Shown one piece after another: positions 26,501 to 37,419 of a stretch of 64,000 nt of DNA (positions are counted from its first letter, which is position 1; the number at the start of each line of letters is the position of its first letter). Under the pieces are notes generated by a model. The model ran no database searches. It saw only the letters and a program-made list of their open reading frames with translations, and was not told the origin of the DNA. Source of the DNA: Apostichopus parvimensis (taxonomy: Eukaryota > Echinodermata > Holothuroidea > Aspidochirotida > Stichopodidae); assembly GCA_000934455.1 (NCBI GenBank), contig KN882229.1, positions 247,280 to 311,279 of the forward strand, written 5' to 3'. The translations under genes and the position numbers were made by a program.

Positions 26501-27960
26501 TCTGAATCTGAGTGAATGTCTGTGTATCAATATGCCTTGGATTAAGATTACCATAGTTTTTATTTTTCAAACAACAACTAGACATGTGCACGCGTTAAAC
26601 CGCCCACGTGTGTCTGAGTCAAGGACTTTCGAACCCATCCAACATTTGACTGAAGCGGACATGTGTACCAAGTTTCGAATGAATCGGATGAAGCGTTAGA
26701 GAGTTATCGCGCTAACAATAACAGTTTATGGACGCACAAAATTAGCAAAATAGAGGGCAGCATTCATGTAGCAATGCCCACTTTCGAACACATCCAAGAT
26801 TTTACTAGGGCGGACACATATACCAAGTTTGGAATGAATCGGACAAAGCATTACTTAGAACGTTACTGAACTTACTGCGCTAATGCCTAAAGTTTTCGGC
26901 GGCGGCTACACCCCAAAAAACATAATATCCCCAGACGCTCAAACACGTCCCGCGGATATAATTATCAGCAATGCACCAGGAGTCCAGGGTAGTGTTCCCT
27001 ACAGAGGCCAGAAGTAACATTGACTTCGTACAGCCACAATATTGATAGGCCTAGGCCCCGTGTTAACACAAGATTATTCACCTTTCCGAGATATGCGCTA
27101 ACTTCATATACTCTACGTCACAATAGCGAAACATCACCCAGCCACGCCACTGGGTGAAAGCATTGGCTGAGCCAGTGAGCCCTGTACAAAGTCAATGGGA
27201 CTTCCTCGACATCGTAATCACACTTCTCAGACACTGTGCAAGCATCAGCCAACAATTTGAATATATTCATTCTTCTTTTCATTCCCCAAATTCACTCAGG
27301 AAATACTTTCCCTTGGGTTAAGGGTCAGGGGTTAGGCCGTTTGGTCCGGTCAGGGACGGAGATCCGCCACCCATTATACATTCAGCCCACAGTTTTGCAT
27401 TAGTTTCATTCAAATTCTAGCTAATAATTTTTTGGTTCAGCTAGGCCGATGCCGATGTTATTCACTCTTAGTTAGCCTAGCCTACAGATGTTTTCGAAAT
27501 ATTATCACTATCACTGTACAGTGTATCAGACTGAGACAGAGTCAGAGTATCAGTAGGCCTAGGCTAGACTAGGCACCTAATAATAGCCCAGTCCATTCAT
27601 TTGGTCCAACAGATGTTGTGAAAACTACACTGTCGCATATAAAGCCTAATGTCAAATTTGTCCACACGCACAGTGACTGAGGCGTTGTTATAGTGTTGTA
27701 AGCGTTGTTATAGCGCCGGCCTATCCTACCACAGTAATGCAGTATGGCATTATTTATCGTACGATCAGCTACAGTAACGAACAAAGGGATCTCGAATGGC
27801 ATAGACCTAACGTTATACTATAGCATGTTCATCTCAGCTTACCGATGTCATCCTCGACAGGCGCTTCAGTGTCACTGTCATCACCATCAGTTCTAGTTAT
27901 TTTGCTGGTACCAGGCGTACTTGGCGGTAAATCAGCCTTCCTCTTCAAGAATTTCTCCAT
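23569..27960 (-). CDS. hAT transposase, ZMYM/DUF4371 type, 814 aa, two exons
   Basis: This enzyme would cut out and reinsert hAT elements by binding their CAGTGGCG ends. Exon 1 (27960-27843) starts with ATG in a good context (A at -3, G at +4), encodes MEKFLKRKADLPPSTPGTSK and ends at a GTAAGC donor in phase 1. Exon 2 (25895-23569) begins after a TTTCTCTACAG acceptor and runs without a stop to the TAA. Parts in order: an acidic Pro/Ser-rich N-terminus; a TTF-type zinc finger (about residues 110-195, FCYACRHFPTSNK); the RNase H-fold DDE core with its first Asp in SLQVDETKDIS (about 322) and second in QCYDGASVMSG (about 387); HCFAHRLNLAL; SDTRWACQHA; and the C-terminal hAT dimerisation region with CERSFSCLKLQKNYLR. 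The length is typical for the family. Every expected motif is present. GC content and codon use are visibly higher than in the flanks. Confidence 0.93.
26630..26885. repeat. Two-copy imperfect repeat, about 155-bp offset
   Basis: A segment reading TACCAAGTTTCGAATGAATC followed by GGATGAAGCGTTA is repeated with changes about 155 bases downstream (ACCAAGTTTGGAATGAATCG). Both copies are preceded by CGAAC-CATCCAA. It lies in the transposase intron of the hAT element, so it was carried in with the element or inserted later. Confidence 0.6.
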
Positions 27961-28378
27961 TATTGACTCGGAATCGCGAGCTCATATCATACTCGATAGA
28001 CAGGAAAATCACAAAACTAGGTGGAAGATATTTATATAGAATACAGTAGTCTGACGAATCGTGCACGGGTGATCGTGATTGCCGAACTAAATATTTCGTT
28101 CCTCGCAGAGTTTTCAATGATATAGATTCACATAGTCCGATGATTCATGTGCTAAAAAAAAAAAAAAAATACATATATTTTGTCGGATATATATACCCAG
28201 GGTACCAACATATTGGTAGATAGAAGGGGAATAATGCCTGGGGATTGCAAATAAAGCGATGGATAAATTGACAACACGGGTAGTGAAACTTGTTTACTAG
28301 TGATTTTTTCCTCAGCACCGTTGGGTACATATATAAGTCACAAATTCATCGGAACGTGACACATCGATCATTAATAAG

Positions 28379-28653
28379 NNNNNNNNNNNNNNNNNNNNNN
28401 NNNNNNNNNNNNNNNNNNNNNNNNNNNNNNNNNNNNNNNNNNNNNNNNNNNNNNNNNNNNNNNNNNNNNNNNNNNNNNNNNNNNNNNNNNNNNNNNNNNN
28501 NNNNNNNNNNNNNNNNNNNNNNNNNNNNNNNNNNNNNNNNNNNNNNNNNNNNNNNNNNNNNNNNNNNNNNNNNNNNNNNNNNNNNNNNNNNNNNNNNNNN
28601 NNNNNNNNNNNNNNNNNNNNNNNNNNNNNNNNNNNNNNNNNNNNNNNNNNNNN
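28379..28653. other. Assembly gap (275 N)
   Basis: It lies between the transposase start and the right terminus of the hAT element, so part of the promoter or subterminal region is unseen. Confidence 0.95.
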
Positions 28654-28871
28654 GTACCTGGGAAAGTGGGCCGCGGATACAATATAATTATTTGACGATT
28701 TCAGATTTTTGCTGCTTCCTTCTAATTCCAAGATGAAAAAGGGAAGAAGAATTTTTCCTAACAATTTGATAGTCAAGAAAAAAAAGAAGAAAAAAAAAAC
28801 AAAAAAACAAAACATTTTCGTATTTTTTTCTTAAAATTTCAGATTTCATTTGGGGGGCACACGATTTCTGA

Positions 28872-28891
28872 GGGGGGGCACGTGCCCCCCC
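28872..28891. repeat. Perfect 20-base palindrome next to the hAT right end
   Basis: Seven G, CACGTG, seven C, just inside the right terminus. The central CACGTG is an E-box-like core. The related GGGGGGCAC motif also recurs inside the left terminus, so this may be a transposase-binding or folding feature of the subterminal region; that role is inference. Confidence 0.75.
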
Positions 28892-28917
28892 TGGCCCCCC
28901 CCTTGGTGACGCCACTG

Positions 28918-28925
28918 GGCATTTC
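28918..28925. repeat. Target-site duplication, right copy
   Basis: GGCATTTC directly follows the terminal GACGCCACTG of the hAT element and matches the left copy exactly. Confidence 0.92.
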
Positions 28926-29183
28926 CTTTTGTTTGACGGAATAAACTACCAGAATGATAGAAGAATACCATGTATATGACTCACCGCTTATATCATTCAA
29001 TAGATCCTTTTTCCTCAATCCATATTCCTTGCGAAGATATTTCACTTTCCTTTCCGACACTTCCAAATAATCTGCAATTTCTGCGTTTTTCAATCCTCTC
29101 TCAATTAAAGCCCTCAACTTTATTCTTATTTCGTCGGACATTCTCGAATATAATACCTTTGCCGTAAGAAATGCTCTTGTCAA

Positions 29184-29897
29184 CTGATCCGCAATTCGTG
29201 CACGGAAACAACGGTGACGACCACATTTAGTTCGAAACGTATACGGAAAGGGCCCTGGCTCAAATCAGACTCGCTTATTCGGATCTGGTTCAAATTATAG
29301 AATCCAGTTCAAAAAGTACAAGCCCGCCATCGTTGCATGATATTAAGTTGTCACATGAATTTATGCCGTTGGATTCAAAGTTGTTGTTTGAAAGTTGTCG
29401 TAGCGATCTACTACGTCAATGTATATCTTTTTTACGTTAAGTGAAATAGCGCCGTCATCTTCTGTTCTCAGCTTGTTATCAGTGCAGTTTACGTACGCTT
29501 CACGTGTGTATATGTTGTTATCATATGCGGTTTACCCGTCAATAAAATAATTAACGATGACGTTACAGAAAAGAATGACGTTGTCATACTGAAATCCGAT
29601 GTTAATGTATATTTTTGCGTCGTTGTTATACTATTTTACGTAGCTGCTGTATAAATTTATGTCGTTATTGCACACAAGTATAACATCATTACATCAAATC
29701 ACGTCGTCGTCATTTGAATTTATATAGTCATCATTGTAACAAACGTTGTTGTTGTTTGATTTTGCCCTTTTTGCGTTCCATAATTTATAACAAATTTATG
29801 TGATGTTATAGTTTACAAACATTGCAATTCTGGGGGTACAATTATCCTGAACTCATCCCTTCAAAATTTGTTTGCATAAATAATGATACTATTGAGT
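29184..29897. other. Upstream region of the integrase-like gene, no gene seen
   Basis: AT-rich, with many ACGT/GTTGTTGT-type words and no open frame of note. The promoter of the minus-strand integrase-like gene should lie at its left edge, but I cannot point to a specific element. Confidence 0.4.
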
Positions 29898-30350
29898 TCA
29901 ACTTTCTGCTACCTTCTTCTGCCTTCTGCTACCTTCATTCCTTGAATTGACCAAAACATAAAAGTAATTACAATATGCATTGCAATATTTTTTAATGGAC
30001 CAGAAACACAAAATTCTGATGGGGAAGCTTCCCTCCCCTTTGCCAATTCTTGATTCGAACCTCATGCTACAAAATACGAAGGGCATCATTATTTGGAGGA
30101 TTGGAATTTCCATCCTGTTGGCTTTCTTAAACATATCAAACCGCACGTCGTTGACTGAAGTTACATCCTTTTGACCATACAGCTTGCAGACGAATTTTTC
30201 AACGGCAAGGAAATTGATTTCATCAACTGTAAAGGAGTCGCCCAACATCTTTAGTGACTTTGCAGATTCTGCATCACCTTGTATGTGTCTCAAGGCTTTT
30301 CTTCACCCCTATCATGGTCAGTTGAGGTTGGTTCGGTCATAGTTCAAAGA
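29898..30350 (-). pseudogene. Fragment of an uncharacterised multi-copy protein family
   Basis: The minus strand encodes HIQGDAESAKSLKMLGDSF and then VEKFVCKLYGQKDVTSVNDV followed by RFDMFKKA. A short domain with a CKLYG...SVN..R..LF core is common in uncharacterised proteins of aquatic animals, often near transposon-like genes; that likeness is from memory. Just upstream, a separate frame from 30343 reads MTEPTSTDHDRGEEKP and stops. The two frames abut within an A-run, suggesting a one-base slip. The right part of the open frame below 30080 looks like intron read-through. Confidence 0.5.
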
Positions 30351-30359
30351 CCTACAAGG

Positions 30360-32090
30360 GAATGTAAATAAGCAATAGTTTAATTACTTTGCTAAGGAAA
30401 ACAGTCGACTATTTAAGGTTTGCAAAAATATAACAGAGTTTGGTCTACATAACTTCGTAACTGTCTTGATTTGTCAGGCATAGCAAAATTGATTTGATGT
30501 GGTTAGGTAAATTTCTTTATATACCCTGAAAATGAAAACACGTTTTACTGAATACAATGGGTTGATTATTGACAAAGCTTCTCGATAGAGGTAGTGTGAC
30601 CTTGATAGTTTCCAATCCAAACTATGTCTAATATGCAACCAGGTTATTGCATCTTAATTGTCAAACCTTTAAAGCTCTCTACTTTTCAATAGTCCTTAAA
30701 TGTAAAGCATTGTCATACCTCCTTAGACATGTTGTCAAAAATCAAGTCTATATTTATTCCAACAGTGTACACAATTGGAAAACGAGACTGCTTAAACAGT
30801 AGCCCACAGTCATTGCTATTACTGAACGATATAGTAAAAACAAGACATCAGTTTTATCCTAGTGCAATTCAGTTTAATATACATGGGACAAGTACTTCTT
30901 CCTTCTTTTGACTACTGGTCAATGCTAGTTGTAGAAGGCCTAGGCCTAGCTTAAATTACATGTAGGCGAGGGCCTCGGTGTGATTAGCTTATTAAGCTAA
31001 CCAAATTTCACCCTCATGCCAAAAGTTAAATAACAAAACAAATAAACAAATTGATGTTATCTACTTGTAAATATACATATAGTATACACATAGATTACGA
31101 TACGAGTGCATGTCACTTTACCTACGTACAGTCACATATCTCTGCGAATAGTCACCATGTTAATGATTAACGTTAGTCTATCACTCAATTTGTCCTGACG
31201 ATTGAACTTGTTTTCGTACGCCAAATATGGACGTTTCAACGTAACTATGTGATAGCCATGCTGATTTTTGTGTGAGTATTGTCATTTGGCAGTAATGCTG
31301 CTTTGCGATTGGTGTATACGGACTAAATTCTACCTTTCAAAGAGAGAGAGTTTCCAAGTGCTTTCGTGCAAAAAATAGTACCAAGTTTACCGAATAACTA
31401 AAAACGTGCGCAAATTTTGGGTGGAACAAAGGTGATTTAGGAATAATAATATTTTGGTGAATTTTTTAGAGTAATTTTGAGTTGCCCCTCTGACTGGACT
31501 ACGGAACTGCAAGAAAAATGGCTTTGCCCCACGGTCTAATACTGGGATTACTTTCATATTTTATCGCATGCTGTGTAAATTGCTATGAGCCATAATGCCT
31601 GCTCAGTTGGCTGCGTGAAGTATTGGGGATGTCATTCTCCCCAATCCTAAAGTAATGAAGTATTATTATTATTCTGCTACCATTACCTACTACACTTTCA
31701 TGGGATATCTACCTCTCTCTGTATTCCAAAACATGTTTATCTGATTTGCCTTGTATACATATCATAATACAGTAGCAGACATATACTATGGCCTAAAGGA
31801 TCCGATGATTGACCTTAGTTTCTAAATATAATACCTAATTGTTCAAAAGTTTGAGGCAGTTGTTATTGTGATATTTCATATAGGCTGCCCGCCTCTCAGG
31901 TTCTTATCCCTCACTATAGTTTCTTTCCAACATTATACTAGGAGTGTAAACACCATAACATAGTACGGCTAATATCAATTTAGCTTGTACTTGGTTGTGT
32001 GTTCATAATTAAGTGGTACACATTCCATTTTGAAATAAGATTATATCTTAATAATTAAATTTGTTAGCCTACATCAAACAACAACAGCAA
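30360..32090. other. No gene recognised
   Basis: AT-rich sequence. Near 31592-31625 there is a hairpin (ATTGGGGA with TCCCCAAT) closely followed by an ATT repeat at about 31660-31673, a layout seen at 3' ends of some LINE-derived or small non-autonomous elements. Nothing else stands out. Confidence 0.45.
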
Positions 32091-32096
32091 CAACAG

Positions 32097-33203
32097 AAGC
32101 AACACCTCTTGTGCTGATCAAGTGATTGAGGAAGAGGAGCATATGGACCTCAATTTGGTAAGAAAGCTTAACTCTGCTTCACGCATGGTTCCAATTTAGA
32201 TGAAATTCACAGAGTTTAGGATTTAAGTTATATAATTAACCAAACAAGGATATTTTGTTTCACTCTTATACTTGCTTTGTATGTGGCCTATGGTAGGCTG
32301 GTGAACCCTACCTATTGAGATCAAGGTCCAAATCTTGAAATAAGAGAGGAACCATGTAAGACTGTTATGCTAAATTCTTTCATGTTCACAACCTGTTTGT
32401 TATCATTCGCAGTATCACAGTATTTGTTCTCTTTCTCTTTATATTTTCAGCCAAAGCGAAAGGGACGCATATTTTCTTGGGAGGTGACGGACTACCTGCG
32501 AGCGCAATCTGAAGGCCAAAATAAAACAGGCGAAAGCCACCAAAAAAAAAGGAAAAACGACAATGAAATACATTGTAAGCATTAATCAATATATGAAGAA
32601 TAAAGGCAGAAGTTCATGCTGAAATGGAATGTAAATATGTGTTTACTCTTATATCATGTAGGTGATATGATACTATAAAGAATCAATAATTCCTTACGGT
32701 ACCAAGTTAATAGGTCATGAAATAATTACCTTTTAATTTGTAGGCATACAGTAACTAACAATTTAATATGAGTCAAAAACCACACTGTCCACCCTCTATG
32801 TGACAACTTAGCACACTATAACTTCCCATACTTCCAATAACCACTTTTCACACATGGACCAATGCATGTGGTACCCCTCTCCACATATTCCTATATCCAT
32901 CGTTGATCTCCATCCAAGGCATGTATTTGCAGAGATATGGTCCGATCACAATACGCACACTGACATTTTGCACAACACTTTCTAAATACTTATTTGCCTT
33001 AACTTGTAGCTCCAGTACAGATCAGCTGGGTATGCTAACTACGATTGTTTTCTCTTGAACTAAACAATCCTTTTCCGTTTTTCCAAGTGAGATCTGTGTA
33101 TAACGAGGGGAGAGATGTTCTTGGACAGTTCTCCTTACAGAGCGTGTATGACAAGGTCCGACACGGTAACCTTTTAGATCATGACAGTGATGAAGATGAG
33201 TAG
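32097..33203 (+). CDS. 3' end of an unrecognised gene, three exons
   Basis: The exons are 32097-32157 (acceptor CAACAG, donor GTAAGA, phase 0), 32451-32574 (acceptor TATATTTTCAG, donor GTAAGC, phase 1) and 33088-33203 (acceptor TTTTTCCAAG, TAG at 33201-33203). All phases agree. The reading is acidic, then basic: VIEEEEHMDLNL, then PKRKGRIFSWEVTDYLRAQS with HQKKRKND, then VYNEGRDVLGQFSLQSVYDK and an acidic end DHDSDEDE. An ATTAAA poly(A)-type signal lies about 45 bases after the stop (33246-33251). The basic stretch could be a nuclear localisation signal. No family is recognised. Upstream exons were not found with confidence. Confidence 0.55.
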
Positions 33204-33419
33204 TTAAGTCCTGTCCATTTTGAGTCTGTGTCCAAGTTTTTATATATTAAATGTTATAATCAGTCCTGACAGACAAGGTCTTGTTACTTAGGCTGAAAAG
33301 TATATTCTCTGCATCACTCTACATGCTCGAGGTGGTATATGTTAAAAGACAACTCTTCTGGTTATATCCTTTCTCTTTTAAAAGAAGAAATGTAAAGTAC
33401 TGAATTTTTTTTTTTGGGG

Positions 33420-33750
33420 GGGGGGGAACCAAAAAAAGCTGAATATCACCTGAATTCATACACACTGGTTAACTTATCACCAGCAACTCAACCTTACCGG
33501 ACAAAAAATCCTGTTTTTTTACTGGATTGAAACAACTTACATAAGATAATATATATTGTCAGGAATAAGCACCACTACGATTACAATGAACATCCATCTG
33601 CTCAATACGGGTAGTATGACAGGAAAGTTTGAGCTTGATAAAATGATCGTATGGTTTAGTGTTCATGCATTGGATAGTCATACATTCAATCCTAGTAAAC
33701 CTTGTAGTGTTCTTTCAAATAAGCTGACAACTTGTTCTATCTAACCTGGT
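33420..33750. other. No gene seen; T-run and G-run
   Basis: A T-run followed by 13 or so G at about 33408-33427, then AT-rich sequence up to the Gypsy fossil. Confidence 0.5.
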
Positions 33751-34430
33751 TCATTTTTCTAGTACCTCTTCTTTGTTTTCAGGCCAGCCACTTTTTATTA
33801 GCATTGTGACTGCCTGTAAGGAATCATCTACTTTAGTGTGCTCTCGAATGTCCTGTAGTCTTTGCTCTGATATAGACAGATATGAGTTGACTGTTTCCAG
33901 ATCTTGTTGTTGTGCACTCGTCTCTGGTAAGTATGCACGACTCAATGTATCTGCAAGGTGCATGCCTTTGCCTGGATTAGATTTTACATCGACATCATAT
34001 TTTTGCATTCTCATGAGCATTCGTTGAAGTTGTTTAGGAGCTCGGTGTAGTGGCTTCTTAACTATCATCTCGAGTGGTTTGTGATCACTTTGCACTGTCA
34101 CTTTCTGCCGTATGTGTACTATGGAACCGCTCCAGACCAAACACTACAGCTAGAAGCTCTTTCTCAATGTGGGCATATCTCATCATCTTCATCAGAAAGA
34201 TCATAACTTGTTGTCTCTAGCTGGCTTACTTTCTCTCCTTCTTTGATTTGAACATGGAAGCAAAGTGATTCTTTCTTTGGCATAGTCGGCAGTCCTTTCC
34301 ATATGCTGGGCAATTGTCACGTCCAGCCCTATGTTGGTAACCACAATATTCACAGCATTTAGTGTTGGATTGTCCCTTCGACTTTGATGTCTCGTTGTTT
34401 TTTCTCAAGTGTCAATACCTCTTTTTAGAT
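33744..34430 (-). mobile_element. Ty3/Gypsy LTR retrotransposon fossil, minus strand
   Basis: Two parts are recognisable. One is a gag-type zinc-knuckle segment (34408-34226; CCEYCGYQHRAGRDNCPAYG and CRLCQRKNHF). The other is RNase H with the start of the following linker (34140-33751; VQSDHKPLEMIVKKPL and GKGMHLADTLSRAYLPET). No LTRs were found and much of a full element is absent, so this is a broken, old remnant. Its RNase H resembles that of the plus-strand Gypsy fossil at 57 kb in general form but not closely. Confidence 0.8.
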
Positions 34431-36170
34431 TGAACTATGTGTACTGTTGTCTCATGTGTGTCCATTACCTTAGTTTTCCCTCAGGCTGAGTGGTGAGGGT
34501 TTGTCATAATAATGAGAATGCAAAATGCATTGAGGTTTCGATGACTTCAATGCCCTAGACTTCTGCTTGTTAGTATAACCAGAACTAGCTGTTGCAATAA
34601 CAATATGGCATGATAACACAGGTCAGTCTACTGTACGTGGCTATATTCACCTCCACAAAAACAATAGGGGTATTGTACTCAATGTTATGAATCCACACAC
34701 CAAGTATTAGAGGTATCCACGATTTAAATCTCATATTGCAAATCCATTTACCATGTATTAACAGTATCCATGATTTCTACCATGAGAAATCATGTTGAAG
34801 GTTTTCAGGCCTCGACAAATATTTTTAAAAGTACTCGCTATTACAAGCGACCGTGACTAAACATCTACTTGCCAAATTCCACTTGCCAGTAGGCCTTTGA
34901 TTGTTGTCCATGTCTCCAAAGTACAGATCTGAAACATCAATACTTTCTAAGAACAAATGTTAAGCACTTAGGCAGATGCATGGTGCTACGTAAATGCGCA
35001 TTGGCAAGTCATGTTTCTTTGCAGTATGAAATTGAAACTTTTTGCACCATAAGTAAGTGTTGACCAAAGTAAAACATGTAACAGAATCAAAAATAGGCAA
35101 CTAAGCCTATTGAAATGATTTAAACAATTTAAAACACCTACGAAGATAGCTTGGCTTCTGTTACATTATGGCTCCTATATAACAAGGTATATACTATATA
35201 CAGTAGCTAGGTGTGCGCAAGTCCTAAGCCTATATAATACCTTACTGCTACTTTGAACCGCTAATCGATTAGCGCGACTTCGTACATTTGCCCCATTATT
35301 TATCTTGTCTTTTAGCTGGAGATTGATGCATGAAAAATTATCGCTATTACATCATTAAACTGATTAAATCAAAGCGATCTATTACGTAATGAAAATATGA
35401 GGTTGTAAGAGCATCTATCTTCCAAAAATCCTACCAGAAACAACAGCAAACTTGTCTCAAAACTCCTTCATTTGTTCTATATTTTGCGAATTATGACTGA
35501 TATCCAGTGCCTTAAAATGCCTTAACAAATAATTAATGAGATGTTTTGCCATCTTAAGTGTATTGGTATTGTGAGTGGTATTCTTCACGTTGTTGTGTTA
35601 ACGAACCCTATTCTACCCAACCGTTGCTAGCATAGACAACATAAAATTGCTCACAAGCCTAGCCAGGTTTGTTCAAGTTGTCCCATAATCATAAACGTCA
35701 CGAAAGGCGAACGTTACTTTTAAGGCCTAGAAATGCTGAAACTAGTGGAAGAGACTACACAAGTTGAGATCAACAGCCAATCCAGACAAAAGCTTGTGAA
35801 ACTCATTGTCAAGCTAAGACCGTTTTACACAATTATTTCGCATTGAGATTGGTCATAGTAAAAAATCTAACTAGACGAACTGTTAAGTTTCATAGACACT
35901 GCCTGGTCACAACGAAACTACATCCAACCTGAAATAAATACGACGGAAAACGTCCAATAGAACTGCTGTACTACAAAGTACACCTTTTTGAACGCAAAGT
36001 AAGGCTTCCGATTGGCACGTTGAAGCCAATGCAAATATGTTTCAGTTTCAGTTTTGAGTTTTAGATTCTACAGATGCCCATAAGCTAATTTCCAATTGCC
36101 AATAGCCTCCTATTCATATGAGGCGTAATGCACATGTTATCTGATAGGCTGGTCTGTGGGAGATACGGTA
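34431..36170. other. No gene recognised
   Basis: AT-rich sequence. Near 34650-34720 there is one stray copy resembling the 36.2-kb tandem repeat (ACCTCCACAAAAACAATAGG). No other structure was noted. Confidence 0.45.
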
Positions 36171-36175
36171 GCTTA

Positions 36176-36745
36176 TAAAACAAGGTTTCCACAATTTGGC
36201 GTCTGGTGACTCCAACTGACCTTTGACCTCAATAAAATCTTGTACTGAACGTGTACCAACTACATACTAAATATGAGATTCGTCGGGATTCGTCCAACCT
36301 TCCCTTCTTGAGTTATCGTGTTTACAAGGTTTTTACAATTTGACCTCTAGTGACCCTAAATGGACTTGGATCTCCACCAAACACAATAGGGATCTTGAAC
36401 TCAATGTGGTACTCCTTCACACGATATACGAGATTGATCCAAGCTTTTTGTCTTGAGATGTCGTGTTTACAAGGTTTACACAATTTGGCCCCTGGTGACC
36501 CCAAATGTACTTTGACCTCCACAATAAACAATAGGCTTTGCTCCTTAATTAATATGAGATTGGTCCAAGCTTACTCCTTGAGATATCTTGTTTACGAGGT
36601 TTTAACTATTTGGCCCCTGGTGACTCCAAGTGACCTTTGACCTCCCCACAAAACAATAGGGTTCTTCTACTCAATGTGGTACTCATAAACATCAAAAAGA
36701 AAATTGTCCAAGCTTCCCTTCTTGAGATATCGTGTTTACAAGCGA
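36176..36745. repeat. Tandem repeat, about 127-145-bp units, four copies
   Basis: Each unit carries TTGAGATATCGTGTTTACAA, then CAATTTGGCCCCTGGTGAC, then CTTTGACCTCCACA and ACAATAGG. The first landmark falls near 36309, 36451, 36578 and 36720. Short open frames in the region are by-products. A CA-rich microsatellite follows at about 36750-36785. Confidence 0.85.
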
Positions 36746-37419
36746 GGCATCACACACACGCACGCACACCCATACATACACACACTCTCCGCCTGCATGA
36801 ATGCATAGGTTACGATTATCATCGAAACTAATAATACTTCGGTGGTGCTCCTTTAGGGGTGTTCAGGAATGCAGGTCCAAGGTAAGTTGCCTCACTAAGG
36901 TTCAACAAGTGAAATCCATTATACTGATATCTTGATAAATTGATATTGAAGGCACATTGGTGTCATGTTCAAACATAGTTCAGATCAAGTTCACCTCGGG
37001 ATCTTACTATATATGAGAAGTTTTATACTAGCATACATGCCTTTTGCCAGGTCTGATTCTGTTCCAATGAATAACAAACACCATACAGCTGAATGGAAAT
37101 TACATGAATACCCTACTTTGATCCCACTTTTCAAATGATGAAAATGAAAATTGTGTTTAAAGTAATACTTTTTTGTATGGCTGAGTGTCATGAGTTGAAT
37201 CTTTTTTTTGTAGGTATTATTCCATTATGTCATATTTTGTTTAATTTCACCATACCCAATCCCACTGGGAATATGCTCACATTATTGAATGCAAAGTACC
37301 AATTATAAATGATTTTTTTACATTGGCTGGATCATAAATCTAACACATCTGACAAATGGGGTTATGCAATGATACAGCATTAACCTATCTATCTGAAATA
37401 TTAATTGTTATGCTATGTA

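Larger units (their letters stand above)
21549..28917 (-). mobile_element. hAT superfamily DNA transposon, 7,369 bp, apparently complete
   Basis: The left end is CAGTGGCGTCAGCAGG. The inverted right end is CAGTGGCGTCACCAAG, matching at 14 of 16 bases. Both are followed inward by G-runs and GGGGGGCAC. An exact 8-bp duplication, GGCATTTC, flanks the element, which is the size expected of hAT elements. Inside, on the minus strand, is a two-exon transposase gene with no visible defect. About 2 kb lies between the transposase stop and the left end, and about 950 bases between its start codon and the right end; the latter includes a 275-base assembly gap. The subterminal left sequence (about 21640-21735) recurs in the small element at 57.7 kb. 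It sits in the first intron of the integrase-like gene. The clean duplication and open frame suggest a fairly recent insertion. Confidence 0.9.
17602..29183 (-). pseudogene. Intron-bearing integrase-like gene, decayed and split by a hAT insertion
   Basis: Five minus-strand pieces follow the order of one protein family (integrase core proteins of aquatic animals with no associated gag or RT). Exon 1 is 29141 (or 29183) to 28985 and encodes a helix-turn-helix start (LKNAEIADYLEVSERKVKYL), ending at a GTGAGT donor. Exon 2, about 20965-20820, holds GRHPNYGEKMIRGNL and SRDRIRESMKRVDPAGK. Exon 3, about 19855-19643, holds the core WRLVIHGGIDGYSRMPVFL and LPKQVRSDKGGEN. Exon 4, 18583-18502, holds [18 protein letters not shown]. 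Exon 5, from 17985 into the gap, holds EEVDLAALHYVFM and RMEGNRSPLQLW. Junctions 3-4 and 4-5 agree in phase. The core shows at least two breaks, so the copy looks dead. Whether this family is a DNA transposon or a domesticated host gene is not settled by the sequence. Confidence 0.75.

Noticed and set aside
27146-27158. CACGCCACTGGG, like an inverted hAT end
   Set aside because: It is an isolated match within the hAT transposase intron without neighbouring terminal features.
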